A DNA stretch of 64,000 nucleotides from Rhizobium sp. WYCCWR10014 (GTDB lineage Bacteria > Pseudomonadota > Alphaproteobacteria > Rhizobiales > Rhizobiaceae), in NCBI RefSeq assembly GCF_001657485.1, contig NZ_LXFU01000024.1:1-64000 (forward strand), written 5' to 3'. Under the pieces are notes generated by a model, which was given only the letters and a program-made list of their open reading frames with translations, did no database searches and was not told where the DNA came from. This document shows, in pieces, positions 1 to 8,534 of this stretch. Position numbers and translations under genes: made by a program. Position 1 is the first letter of the stretch. Every line of letters starts with the position of its first letter.

Positions 1-149
1 GGTCTTCCATCCGCCACCGCAAGAGGCATTACAGCGCCAAGAGCGGGTAAAGGGAAGTTACAAAGGTGGCGGCAGCCGGATGAGGGGCGGTCTCTGCAAT
101 CTCCAGGGCCGAGGCGTCGAAGATGACATGCACTTAGTGACGTGGCTCC
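1..149. other. Left edge, no gene supported
   Basis: These 149 bases precede the stop codon of the LacI-type gene. I see no convincing coding frame, terminator or repeat. A neighbouring gene may end just outside the window. Confidence 0.4.
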
Positions 150-1205
150 TCAGCGACCTTCCGTTACGGCAGGCACGTGCCTGACCGCTGCGACGCTACC
201 CCTTTCGACAAGATGGCAGGCAAGCTCGACCCGGCGCCGCGGCGCGGCAAGGCCGAGCATCATGTCGCGCAGCAGATCGAGGGCGGTGGCGCCGAGTTCG
301 CGCATCGGAATATGCACCGTCGACAGCGGCGGATTGAGAAAGGCCGACTGCGGCAGGTCGTCTATGCCCATGACCGAGATGTCCTGCGGGACGGCATAAC
401 CCATCGCCTGCAATCCGCGCACCGCGCCATTGGCAAGACTGTCGCCCGCCGTCAGGATGGCGGTGAAGGTGAGGCCTTTCTCGCGGACAAGACGGGTGAC
501 GGCTTCCGCGCCGAGTTCCGGCAACCAGTCGTCGACCTCGAGTACCAGATCGGTATCGGCCGTCAGCCCATGATGCTGCAGGGCGTCGCGCCAACCCTCC
601 AGGCGCCGCTCGATCGTCCGTCGCCCCGGCCTCAGCATGAACAGGATGCGTTGATGCCCGGCCATGATCAGCCGCTCGGCGGCAATGAAGGCGGCCGATC
701 GGTTGCAGGGCGTCACACTCGAAAGCCGCATATAGGGATCGTCGCTGTTGACGAGCACGACGGGCTTTCCAAGATCGGCGGCCGCCGCCAGCATTTCCTC
801 TTCGTCGACGGTCAGGATCAGCATGCCGCCGAAATTCGGATCGTCACGCATCTCGGCGACGACGCGGGCTTCATCCCCCTTGTCGGCGATAGGGCGCATC
901 GCCAGTTCGATGCCGAGGGCGGCTGCACGCGCATTCAATCCTTCGAGCACATAGAGAGTGAACTGGTTGCGGACATAGTCGATCATTGCCGCGCCGGAGG
1001 CGACGAGCATGACCTTCTTGCCGGCAACGCTCGCCGGCAGCGCGTAACTGACCGCACTTGCCGTTTCCAGCACCAGCTTGCGAATCTCCGGTCTGACGCC
1101 CTTTTCGCCGGCCAGCGCACGCGACACCGTGCTGATAGAGACGCCGCATCGGGCGGCAATATCGTCGAGGCGCGTGCGCCTGCCTTTTTTCTCTTCCGCC
1201 GCCAT
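150..1205 (-). CDS. LacI-family transcriptional regulator
   Basis: A 351-residue DNA-binding repressor of the LacI/GalR family. The first ~60 residues hold the helix-turn-helix, with the family signature TRLDDIAARCGVSISTVSRAL at about residues 11-30. The rest is a periplasmic-binding-protein-like effector domain (for example the run GIDDLPQSAFLNPPLSTVHI near the end). I start at the ATG at 1205, because the helix-turn-helix then sits at the N-terminus as in the family; an upstream in-frame start at 1274 would add 23 unlike residues. It lies divergently from the 840-residue protein and ABC importer operon at 1450-8498, so it probably represses that operon and is released by a sugar from its substrate. 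The ligand is not known. Confidence 0.9.
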   Translation of the reverse strand: MAAEEKKGRRTRLDDIAARCGVSISTVSRALAGEKGVRPEIRKLVLETASAVSYALPASVAGKKVMLVASGAAMIDYVRNQFTLYVLEGLNARAAALGIELAMRPIADKGDEARVVAEMRDDPNFGGMLILTVDEEEMLAAAADLGKPVVLVNSDDPYMRLSSVTPCNRSAAFIAAERLIMAGHQRILFMLRPGRRTIERRLEGWRDALQHHGLTADTDLVLEVDDWLPELGAEAVTRLVREKGLTFTAILTAGDSLANGAVRGLQAMGYAVPQDISVMGIDDLPQSAFLNPPLSTVHIPMRELGATALDLLRDMMLGLAAPRRRVELACHLVERGSVAAVRHVPAVTEGR

Positions 1206-1247
1206 GTCGTCTCCTTGCTCCCAACGACTATGCAAAAATCTTTCAGA

Positions 1248-1255
1248 TTGCGCAA
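1248..1255. promoter_or_regulatory. Candidate LacI-type operator core
   Basis: The perfect palindrome TTGCGCAA with a central CG sits 43 bases upstream of the lacI-type start, inside AGATTGCGCAAATG. LacI-family operators usually have a central CG, and the position between the divergent genes fits. It is short, so chance is possible. Confidence 0.3.
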
Positions 1256-1376
1256 ATGGGATGCCTATGCACAATTGTTGCCTGAGGAGTCCGCAACAAG
1301 CGGCAGAGCAGGGAGGCTTTGAAATGTGGCGACGGTCCGTCCAAGCGTCGGCGTTTTACCCGGCGTCCCAAGGCTT

Positions 1377-1423
1377 GAGCATGATGCCGAAAAGTGTGAG
1401 CGGTTTTCGGGCGACATCATGCT
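1377..1423. repeat. Intergenic palindromic repeat, family A (copy 1)
   Basis: A 47-base imperfect palindrome: the ends GAGCATGATG and CATCATGCTC are perfect inverse copies, and the middle pairs CCGAAAA with TTTTCGG around GTGTGAGCGG. A relative lies at 60798-60846 with the same AAAAGTGT-CAGCGGTTTT core. It sits 26 bases before the start of the 840-residue gene and would fold into a hairpin in the operon leader. Repeats of this kind are common between genes in Rhizobium. Confidence 0.75.
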
Positions 1424-1449
1424 CCAACTGTTCTGAGGCCGGCTGAAAT

Positions 1450-3972
1450 ATGACCCCTGAGCAGCAATCCCATCTCCGCCGCGCAACGGCGAAAGATAGC
1501 CCGATCGTCTACTGGCAGCTCGCCGACCTGTGGCAGGAGCGCTATGACGTCGCCGACCGTCCGATGGACGGCAGCATGGATCCCTTCTTCTTTGTCACCA
1601 AGACGAAGAACTTCATCCCGCATGAATATCCCTGCCGCACCGAATTCAAGAAATCCTTCTCCGGCCGGCGGCCGCAGCCGGCTGCCGAGTTCGACGCTGT
1701 CCGCTGGTGGCTTCCCTTTGCCTCCCCGCGTGTCGATCTCTCCGGCTTCTGGTTTCGCCCGACGCGCATCGGCTGCTGGGCGCGCACCTTCCTCGATGCC
1801 CGCTCAGTGGGGCCTGCGACGCTTCGCCTGTCGACCTGCGGCGGCGCGATCCTCTTCGTCAATGGCCGCGAGCAGGGCTTCATGGCGCCGTATCAGCGCA
1901 ATCTTGAAGCCCAGCAGCTCTTCGAGATCGAACTGGCGGCCGGCCTCAACGAGATCCGAGTCTATTTCGACGATCTCGCCGAGCGCGACGCCCGCTTCTA
2001 TTTCCAGCTGGACTATGTCGAGGGGCCGGAAGTTGAAACCGCTCTGCCTGTTCCCATCGCCGCCGGCGATGCGGATGCGCTGGAGGTCATCCTCGAAGGC
2101 ATGCGCTTCGACCGCACCGCCTATCTCGGCGAAGATGTGACGATCCTCTTCCCCGTGCCGCTGCCGGTGGCGCTGAGCTGCCATGTCGAGATCGAAGGCG
2201 ACTTCATGTCGATCGAGCGCTTCGACTATGATTTCGAGATGGAAGCGGGAGCAACCAAGCTGGAACTCGGCACTTCGGCGGATATGCCCGCCGATTTCCG
2301 CCAGTTCCGCATCACCTTCAAAACAGGCGCACTTTCGCTCGGTCGCACGCTTGGCGTCGAGATCTGTCATCCCCAACGCCAGGGGGAAGCACCCGCCGCC
2401 CTTGAGGACCGCGTCGCCGAGGCGCTGGCTGAGGTCGCCGGCCATTCCGAGCCTGATACGGTTTGCGCTTTCGCACGTCTTGCGCTGGGGCAGGGCGGCG
2501 AGGAAACCGAAGCGATGATCTCGGCCATGCTGCCGGTCATCGAGGATTGTCACGACTGCGCCGATTTCGTGCTGGTGCCGCTGCTCTTTGCCTATACACG
2601 CTGGAGCGATCTGCTGTCACCGGAGCTGCGCGACAGGATCGAGCAGGCCGTTCTCCACTACCGCTATTGGATGGACGAACCGGGCAACGACGTTCAGTGG
2701 TATTTTTCGGAAAACCACGCGCTTCTCTTCCATACTGCCGCCTATCTCGGCGGCAGGCTTTTCCCCGATTCCGTCTTCGTCCGTTCCGGCCGCACCGGCG
2801 CCGAGCAGATGCAGGTCGGCGAGCAGCGTGTTCGCGCCTGGCTCGATCATTTCGAGCGCTGGGAAATGGCCGAGTGGAACTCCGTTCCCTATTTCCCGAT
2901 CGACCTCAAGGGCCTGACGGCGCTGGCCGCTTGCGCCCCGGATGAGACCATCCGCAACCGGGCGAGTGCCAGCATCGTCCGCCTGATGGAGATCGTCGCC
3001 CGCTCCGCCCATCACGGCATGCTGACCGGTAGCCAGGGCCGCTCCTACGAACATACGCTGCGCCCCGGCCGCTCGGTCGAACTCTCCGCCATTGCTCGGC
3101 TGCTCTGGGGCCGCGGCTGGTACGGCCGGCGTGTCCACTCTTTGCCGCAGCTTGCCGTCTGCATGCGCGATCATGGCCTGCGTTTTCCAGAAGCGCTTGC
3201 GGCGATTGCGGCGCACCAGTCCGACGACGCGCAGGAATGGACCTTTTCCCAGGGCGAGAACCGTTTTGCCGCCCTCTACCACTATAAGACCCGTGACACG
3301 GCGCTCGGCACCATCGCCCATTATCGTCCCGGCGCCTGGGGTTACCAGGAGACGGTGCTGCATCTGCGCTTGGGCGACCGGCCGGAAGCGCAGATCTGGA
3401 TCAATCACCCCGGCGAAACCATCCAGTTCGGTTATGGCCGGCCGAGCTTCTGGGGCGGCTGCGGAACGCTGCCGCGCGTGCATCAGTATCGTGATCTGGC
3501 GATCCTCGATTTCGAGATCCATGAGGGCCAGCCGGATTTCACCCATGCCTGGTTCCCGCTCGAGGCCTTCGACGACACGGTGGTCGACGGCAATCTGGCA
3601 CTCGCCCGCTCCGGTAAGGGAATTGCGATGCTGATCGGCAACGGCGCGCTGCAGCCGGTGAAACAAGGGCCGACGACAGATATCGAGCTGCGTCTGGCCG
3701 GCCGCGAGGGCCGCTGGATCGTCCGTCTCTCCGATGTCGGGCGCGAGGGTGGCCTTGACGGCATGCAGGCGCGTTTCGCCACGCTCTCGGCCCGCCGCGA
3801 CGACGAGGGCGCCTTGATCGTTATCGATCCGGATTATGGCCGGGTCGTCTTCGAAGAAGACGGCACCGTGCGCGCCGAAGGCCGGATTCTTCGCCCGACG
3901 GACTGGTCGGTGCGGGGAGACGCGGTACATCTGAAGATACCGGGCAGGCAGCCTCGGCGCGCGGCCTCGTAG
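1450..3972 (+). CDS. Large putative carbohydrate-active protein, (alpha/alpha)-barrel type
   Basis: An 840-residue protein without signal peptide or membrane segment, so probably cytoplasmic. I do not recognise a named family. Residues ~100-210 look like a jelly-roll sugar-binding domain (CGGAILFVNGREQGF and the run ending FYFQLDYVEGPEVE), as found at the front of rhamnosidases and galactosidases. Residues ~310-600 are helical with aromatic and His-rich runs (WYFSENHALLFHTAAYLGG at ~417, YFPIDLKGLTAL), resembling the (alpha/alpha) toroids of polysaccharide lyases and six-hairpin glycosidases. The last ~230 residues look beta-rich. It is the first gene of a sugar ABC importer operon under a divergent LacI regulator, so it probably acts on the imported oligosaccharide. 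Whether it is a hydrolase or a lyase cannot be decided here. Confidence 0.6.
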   Translation: MTPEQQSHLRRATAKDSPIVYWQLADLWQERYDVADRPMDGSMDPFFFVTKTKNFIPHEYPCRTEFKKSFSGRRPQPAAEFDAVRWWLPFASPRVDLSGFWFRPTRIGCWARTFLDARSVGPATLRLSTCGGAILFVNGREQGFMAPYQRNLEAQQLFEIELAAGLNEIRVYFDDLAERDARFYFQLDYVEGPEVETALPVPIAAGDADALEVILEGMRFDRTAYLGEDVTILFPVPLPVALSCHVEIEGDFMSIERFDYDFEMEAGATKLELGTSADMPADFRQFRITFKTGALSLGRTLGVEICHPQRQGEAPAALEDRVAEALAEVAGHSEPDTVCAFARLALGQGGEETEAMISAMLPVIEDCHDCADFVLVPLLFAYTRWSDLLSPELRDRIEQAVLHYRYWMDEPGNDVQWYFSENHALLFHTAAYLGGRLFPDSVFVRSGRTGAEQMQVGEQRVRAWLDHFERWEMAEWNSVPYFPIDLKGLTALAACAPDETIRNRASASIVRLMEIVARSAHHGMLTGSQGRSYEHTLRPGRSVELSAIARLLWGRGWYGRRVHSLPQLAVCMRDHGLRFPEALAAIAAHQSDDAQEWTFSQGENRFAALYHYKTRDTALGTIAHYRPGAWGYQETVLHLRLGDRPEAQIWINHPGETIQFGYGRPSFWGGCGTLPRVHQYRDLAILDFEIHEGQPDFTHAWFPLEAFDDTVVDGNLALARSGKGIAMLIGNGALQPVKQGPTTDIELRLAGREGRWIVRLSDVGREGGLDGMQARFATLSARRDDEGALIVIDPDYGRVVFEEDGTVRAEGRILRPTDWSVRGDAVHLKIPGRQPRRAAS

Positions 3973-4037
3973 ACGACGTGTCCGGCAGGTGGAGGACCGG
4001 CCGGGCGCAGGAATTCATCGGTCCAGTGGAGGAGAAA

Positions 4038-5297
4038 ATGACCAGAATGAAATCGATCGGCGCGGCTTTTGCTGCAATTCTCTTGAGTTCCGTTGCCGTC
4101 CATGCCGGCGACGTACGCATCATGTGGTATTCCGACGGCGGCGAAGGCGAGGTGATCAAGGACCTGCTCTCGCGCTTCTCCAAGGCCAATCCCGACGTCA
4201 ACGTCATCCTCGACGAGGTTTCCTACGACGTCGTCAAGGAACAGCTGCCGGTGCAGCTCGAAGCCGGGCAGGGGCCGGATATCGCCCGCGTCACCAATCT
4301 GAAGGCGCCGGCCCAGCACTGGCTCGATCTTCGGCCACTCCTTGCTGATGCGAAATACTGGGACGACAATTTCGGCGCCCAGGCCGACTGGATGCGTCCG
4401 GACGGCTCGAATGCCATCACCGGCTTCATGACGCAGCTGACGCTGACCGGCGGCTTCGTCAACAAGACGCTGTTCGAGCAGGCCGGCGTCGAGATCCCCG
4501 GCCCGAAAGCCACCTGGGACGACTGGGCGGCGGCCGCCAAGAAGGTCGCCGACAGCCAGAAGGTCTTCGCCATGGCGATCGACCGCTCCGGCCACCGCGT
4601 CTCCGGCCCGAACATCTCGTACGGCGCCAACTACATCGCCGCCGACGGCAAGCCGGCGCCGATCGATCAGGGCGCCAAGGACTTCCTCAGCCGCTTCGTC
4701 AAGTGGAACGAGGACGGCACCATCAACAAGGATGTCTGGGTGAGTGCTGCCGGCACCACCTACCGCTCCGCCGCCGAGGACTTCATCAATGGCGGCCTTG
4801 CCTATCTTTATTCGGGCAGCTGGCAGGTTTCGGGTTTCGCCCAGAAGATTGGCGACAATTTCGACTGGGTGATGGCGGGCAGCCCCTGCGGTTCGGTCGC
4901 TTGCTCCGGCATGCAGGGCGGCGCCGGTCTCGTTGCCGTCAAATACACCAAGAACCCGAAGGACGTCGCCAAGGTGATGGATTACCTTGCAGGTGCCGAC
5001 GTGCAGAAGGAATTTGCCGAACGCAGCCTGTTCATTCCGGCGCATAAGGGCGTCGCCGCCGGGCAGATGGACTTCAAGACCGACAATCCGCATGTGCAGG
5101 CGGCGCTGAAGGCCTTCGTCGAAGCGGCCGGCCAGACGGCGGAACCCGCCATGAAGCTGCCGGGCTGGAAGTGGTCGGATGCCTATTACAGCGCCATCGT
5201 CGCCCGCATCAGCCAGGTGATCGCCGGCGAAATGAAGCTGGACGACGCCTATGCCCGCATCGACGAGGACATCAAGGCCAAGGTCGCCGGCAACTGA
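4038..5297 (+). CDS. Sugar ABC transporter, periplasmic substrate-binding protein
   Basis: A 419-residue extracellular solute-binding protein (MalE/UgpB-like, CUT1 class). The start at 4038 is chosen because GGAGGA lies just ahead and the product then opens with a clean signal peptide (MTRMKSIGAAFAAILLSS, cleavage probably after VHA). The mature part begins DVRIMWYSDGGEGEVIKDLL, typical of family 1 binding proteins, and contains QLPVQLEAGQGPDIARV. It delivers the sugar to the two permeases encoded directly downstream. It follows the 840-residue gene by 65 bases and is presumably in the same operon. The substrate is unknown; the LacI control and the large enzyme suggest an oligosaccharide. Confidence 0.92.
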   Translation: MTRMKSIGAAFAAILLSSVAVHAGDVRIMWYSDGGEGEVIKDLLSRFSKANPDVNVILDEVSYDVVKEQLPVQLEAGQGPDIARVTNLKAPAQHWLDLRPLLADAKYWDDNFGAQADWMRPDGSNAITGFMTQLTLTGGFVNKTLFEQAGVEIPGPKATWDDWAAAAKKVADSQKVFAMAIDRSGHRVSGPNISYGANYIAADGKPAPIDQGAKDFLSRFVKWNEDGTINKDVWVSAAGTTYRSAAEDFINGGLAYLYSGSWQVSGFAQKIGDNFDWVMAGSPCGSVACSGMQGGAGLVAVKYTKNPKDVAKVMDYLAGADVQKEFAERSLFIPAHKGVAAGQMDFKTDNPHVQAALKAFVEAAGQTAEPAMKLPGWKWSDAYYSAIVARISQVIAGEMKLDDAYARIDEDIKAKVAGN

Positions 5298-5308
5298 CGG
5301 AAGAACAG

Positions 5309-6346
5309 ATGACGGCGAAGACGGTTTCTTCTGAACCACCTGTCAAAACCGGTCTGCGACAGGCGCTGCTTGCGCCTGTCCGGCTTGCCATGGGGCTCGT
5401 CGACATTCCCATGCGCGGCTGGCAGAAGCTGACCGGGCTGAATGGCATGGCGGGCGTCTTCCTGGCGCCCAACATGCTGATCTTCACCGTCTTCGTGCTG
5501 CTGCCGCTGGTCATCAACTTCATCTATTCGACGACGAGCGGCAGCGCCATCTTCCTGCAGAACAGGACCTATGTCGGCGCCGACCAGTACCGTATCCTCT
5601 TCGATTGCGGCTCTTATCTCGACCCTTCGACCTGCGCGGCCGACACCTTCTGGGCGGCCGTGCGCAACACCGCCGTCTTCGTCGTCTTCCAGGTGACTGT
5701 GATGCTGGTCGCAGCGCTCGCAACGGCGCTGATCCTCAACCGTGAGCTTTCCAATCGCGGCTTCTGGCGCGCCGTCTTCTTCTTCCCGGTGCTTCTGTCG
5801 CCTGTCGTTGTCGGCCTGATCTGGAAATGGATCCTTCAGCGCGAGGGCCTGTTGAATTATGCGCTGAGCCCCTTCGGCTTCGAGCCGTTCTCCTGGCTCA
5901 GCGATCGTTTCTGGGCCTTCTTCTTCGCCGTCTTCGTCTCGGTCTGGGCACATATGGGCTTTTATGCGCTGATCCTGCTCGCCGGCCTGCAGGCGATCCC
6001 GCGGGATCTCTACGAGGCGGCGGCAATGGACAGCGCCCGTCCGATCCGCATCTTCCGGCGCATCACCCTGCCGCTTCTGATGCCGAACCTCATTGTCGTG
6101 CTGGTCTTGGCGCTGATCCGCGCCGTGCAGATTTTCGACGAGGTCTTCGTTTTGACCGGCGGCGGCCCGGGCACCAGCACCATGTACATCACCCAGTATA
6201 TCTATGAGACCGGCTTTGCGAGTTCGCTGCGCAATCCGGGGCTGGCTTCCGCCGCCTCGATCCTGATGGGTTTCGTGCTCGTCATCCTGACGCTGGTGCA
6301 GCTCGGCGTCAGTAATCGCAACGAGAAGAAAGGAGCACGCCAATGA
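5309..6346 (+). CDS. Sugar ABC transporter permease (MalF type)
   Basis: A 345-residue inner-membrane permease. After a ~40-residue cytoplasmic tail it shows six or so hydrophobic segments (first at about FLAPNMLIFTVFVLLPLVIN). Near residue 235 is the EAA loop that contacts the ATPase: YEAAAMDSARPIRIFRRITL. The start at 5309 lies 11 bases after the binding-protein stop. The end overlaps the next permease start by an ATGA, which points to translational coupling. A cysteine-bearing loop at ~90-110 (FDCGSYLDPSTCAADTF) projects to the periplasm and may hold a disulfide; such loops vary between CUT1 permeases. Confidence 0.92.
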   Translation: MTAKTVSSEPPVKTGLRQALLAPVRLAMGLVDIPMRGWQKLTGLNGMAGVFLAPNMLIFTVFVLLPLVINFIYSTTSGSAIFLQNRTYVGADQYRILFDCGSYLDPSTCAADTFWAAVRNTAVFVVFQVTVMLVAALATALILNRELSNRGFWRAVFFFPVLLSPVVVGLIWKWILQREGLLNYALSPFGFEPFSWLSDRFWAFFFAVFVSVWAHMGFYALILLAGLQAIPRDLYEAAAMDSARPIRIFRRITLPLLMPNLIVVLVLALIRAVQIFDEVFVLTGGGPGTSTMYITQYIYETGFASSLRNPGLASAASILMGFVLVILTLVQLGVSNRNEKKGARQ

Positions 6347-7392
6347 GCGCTGTCTCTGCCTTTCTGCTCCGCCGCCGCGGCCGAGGCTGGCACTGGACCG
6401 ATGTCGTCACCTGGATCTGGTTGATCTCAGGCGTCTTCCTGATGTTCGGCCCGGCCGTCTGGCTGGTCTTCTCATCGTTCAAGACGCCGGCGGCCCTAGC
6501 CGAGTACCCGCCGTCCTTCCTGCCCTATGTCACCGAGCAGGCAGTGGTGCCGGGCTACGACAAGCAGCTGCCGCTTTATAATGTCGCAATGCCGGATGGC
6601 AGCACCCGCGTGCTCGCCGAAGTGCGCCGCATCGGCATCATCGGCCAGATGGTCGATCCGAAACAGCCGGGCGAAATCGTCAAGGCGAATATCAAGGACC
6701 GCACGCCGGTGCGCCAGGTCGAATTCGCCGGCGGCAACTACACCGAACCGTTCCAGCGCTTCGATTTCTTTCTGTTCCTGCGCAACTCCGTCTTCGTCAC
6801 CGTCGTCGCGACGGCGATTACGCTGCTCGTCAATTCCATGGCCGCCTTCGCGCTGTCGAAATACCAGTTCCCCGGCCGCACCGCCGTCATGCTGATGATC
6901 CTGGCGACGCTGATGGTGCCGCTCTCGGTCATCGTCGTGCCGCTCTATTCCGTCATCGGTACCCTGAACCTCTTCGACAGCCTCTGGGGCGTCATCCTGC
7001 CGACGGTCGCGACACCGACAGGCGTGTTTCTGCTCAGGCAATACATGCTGACGATCCCCGACGAACTGCTCGACGCCGCGCGCATGGACAAGGCCAGCGA
7101 ATGGCAGATCTACTGGCGCATCATCCTGCCGCTTTCGGCGCCGGCGCTGGCGGTGCTGGCGATCTTCTCGGTCGTCTGGCGCTGGAACGACTTCCTCTGG
7201 CCGCTGATCGTGCTCTCGCGCAAGGAACTCTATACGCTGCAGGTCGGCCTCAACGTCTATGCCGGCGAACTCAATGTGCAATGGCACTACATCCTCGCCA
7301 TGACCGTCGTCTCGATGATCCCGGTCGTGCTGATCTTCGTCTTCCTGCAGCGCTTCATCACCACAGGCATCGCCGGCTCGGGGCTCAAATAA
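6343..7392 (+). CDS. Sugar ABC transporter permease (MalG type)
   Basis: A 349-residue second permease of the importer. It has an N-terminal membrane segment (VVTWIWLISGVFLMFGPAVW), a periplasmic insert of ~90 residues, then five more segments. The EAA loop reads DELLDAARMDKASEWQIYWR followed by IILPLSAPALAVL. It starts inside the stop of the MalF-type gene (ATGA overlap) and is followed after 26 bases by the ATPase gene, so the three are co-expressed. The heterodimer forms the channel for the sugar captured by the protein encoded at 4038-5297. Confidence 0.92.
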   Translation: MSAVSAFLLRRRGRGWHWTDVVTWIWLISGVFLMFGPAVWLVFSSFKTPAALAEYPPSFLPYVTEQAVVPGYDKQLPLYNVAMPDGSTRVLAEVRRIGIIGQMVDPKQPGEIVKANIKDRTPVRQVEFAGGNYTEPFQRFDFFLFLRNSVFVTVVATAITLLVNSMAAFALSKYQFPGRTAVMLMILATLMVPLSVIVVPLYSVIGTLNLFDSLWGVILPTVATPTGVFLLRQYMLTIPDELLDAARMDKASEWQIYWRIILPLSAPALAVLAIFSVVWRWNDFLWPLIVLSRKELYTLQVGLNVYAGELNVQWHYILAMTVVSMIPVVLIFVFLQRFITTGIAGSGLK

Positions 7393-7418
7393 GCCAAGTT
7401 TAAGAAACAGGAGAGTGC

Positions 7419-8498
7419 ATGAGCGGGCTCGAGCTCAGAAACATCGTCAAGAATTTCGGCGCCGTCGAGGTCATTCGCGATGTCTCGCTTCATGTCAACG
7501 ACGGCGAGTTCGTCGCTTTCGTCGGCCCTTCCGGTTGCGGAAAATCGACGCTGCTGCGCCTGATCGCCGGCCTCGATAAGCCCACCGGTGGCAGCATCGC
7601 CATCGACGGCAAGGATGTTACCGCTATCAGCGCCGCCGATCGCGGCCTCGCCATGGTCTTCCAGTCCTATGCGCTCTATCCGCATATGAGTGTCAGGGAA
7701 AACCTCGCCTTCGGTCTCGAGAACACCAAGGTGGCGAAGGCCGAGATCGAAGCGCGCATCACCGACGCCGCACGCATGCTGGAGATCGAGCCCTTTCTGC
7801 AGCGCCGCCCGGGCCAGCTCTCCGGCGGCCAGCGCCAGCGCGTCGCCATCGGCCGCGCCATCGTGCGGCGGCCGGATGCCTTTCTGCTCGACGAGCCGCT
7901 GTCCAATCTCGACGCCGAACTCAGGGTCAGCATGCGTGCCGAACTAGCGGCCCTTCACGCCCGCCTGAAGGCGACGATGATCTATGTCACTCACGATCAG
8001 GTCGAGGCAATGACGCTGGCCGACCGCATCGTCGTGTTGAGAGGCGGCAGGATCGAGCAGGTGGGAACACCGCTCGAACTCTATAACAGGCCGACCAACC
8101 GTTTCGTCGCCGGCTTCATCGGCGCGCCGCACATGAATTTCCTGGAGGGCGCGATTGTCAGTCACGAGGGCGGTTTCGCCGAGGTCGAAACCGTCGGCGG
8201 CCACCGTCTTTCCGTCACTGCCAAGGAGGCACGCCCGACGGGCGAAAGGGTCAGCATCGGGATCCGCCCGCAACACATCACCCTTGCCGATGCGGACTCA
8301 GCGAGCAGACTGGACACCCGCGTTACCCTTGTCGAGGAACTGGGCTCGGAGACCGTCGTCCACGCCGACGCAGGCGGGAAGAAGCTGATTGCGGTCTTTG
8401 CCGGCCAGCAGCGGATGAGATCGGGCGACAGCCTGCCGCTGCATCTCGATCCCGATGTGCTGCACCTCTTCGGCGAGGACGGCCGGCGTCTGTCCTGA
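7419..8498 (+). CDS. Sugar ABC transporter ATPase (MalK/UgpC type)
   Basis: A 359-residue ATP-binding subunit. The Walker A motif GPSGCGKST lies at ~38, the Q-loop VFQSYALYPHMSVRENLAFG at ~78, the signature LSGGQRQRVAIGRA at ~134 and Walker B AFLLDEPLSNLDAEL at ~152. The C-terminal ~125 residues form the OB-fold regulatory domain of the MalK class (MNFLEGAIV, IGIRPQHITL). An in-frame ATG at 7419 follows AGGAGAG. It energises the two permeases just upstream and closes the operon. The gene converges with the molybdenum hydroxylase gene starting 36 bases later on the other strand; no clear terminator separates them. Confidence 0.95.
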   Translation: MSGLELRNIVKNFGAVEVIRDVSLHVNDGEFVAFVGPSGCGKSTLLRLIAGLDKPTGGSIAIDGKDVTAISAADRGLAMVFQSYALYPHMSVRENLAFGLENTKVAKAEIEARITDAARMLEIEPFLQRRPGQLSGGQRQRVAIGRAIVRRPDAFLLDEPLSNLDAELRVSMRAELAALHARLKATMIYVTHDQVEAMTLADRIVVLRGGRIEQVGTPLELYNRPTNRFVAGFIGAPHMNFLEGAIVSHEGGFAEVETVGGHRLSVTAKEARPTGERVSIGIRPQHITLADADSASRLDTRVTLVEELGSETVVHADAGGKKLIAVFAGQQRMRSGDSLPLHLDPDVLHLFGEDGRRLS

Positions 8499-8534
8499 TG
8501 TCCTTTGAGACCTGTTGTCATTTCGCCGGGACTA

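Noticed and set aside
177..1322. Long plus-strand open frame opposite the LacI gene
   Set aside because: It is the complement of a clear LacI-family gene in a high-GC genome and shows no domain of its own.
2617..3930. 437-codon minus-strand frame inside the 840-residue gene
   Set aside because: Composition is typical of antisense GC-rich frames, and the plus strand has the coherent protein with a ribosome site and operon context.
5249..6343. Minus-strand frame covering the MalF-type permease
   Set aside because: The product is rich in Asp, Glu, Gln and Arg runs, the usual antisense reflection of a membrane-protein gene.
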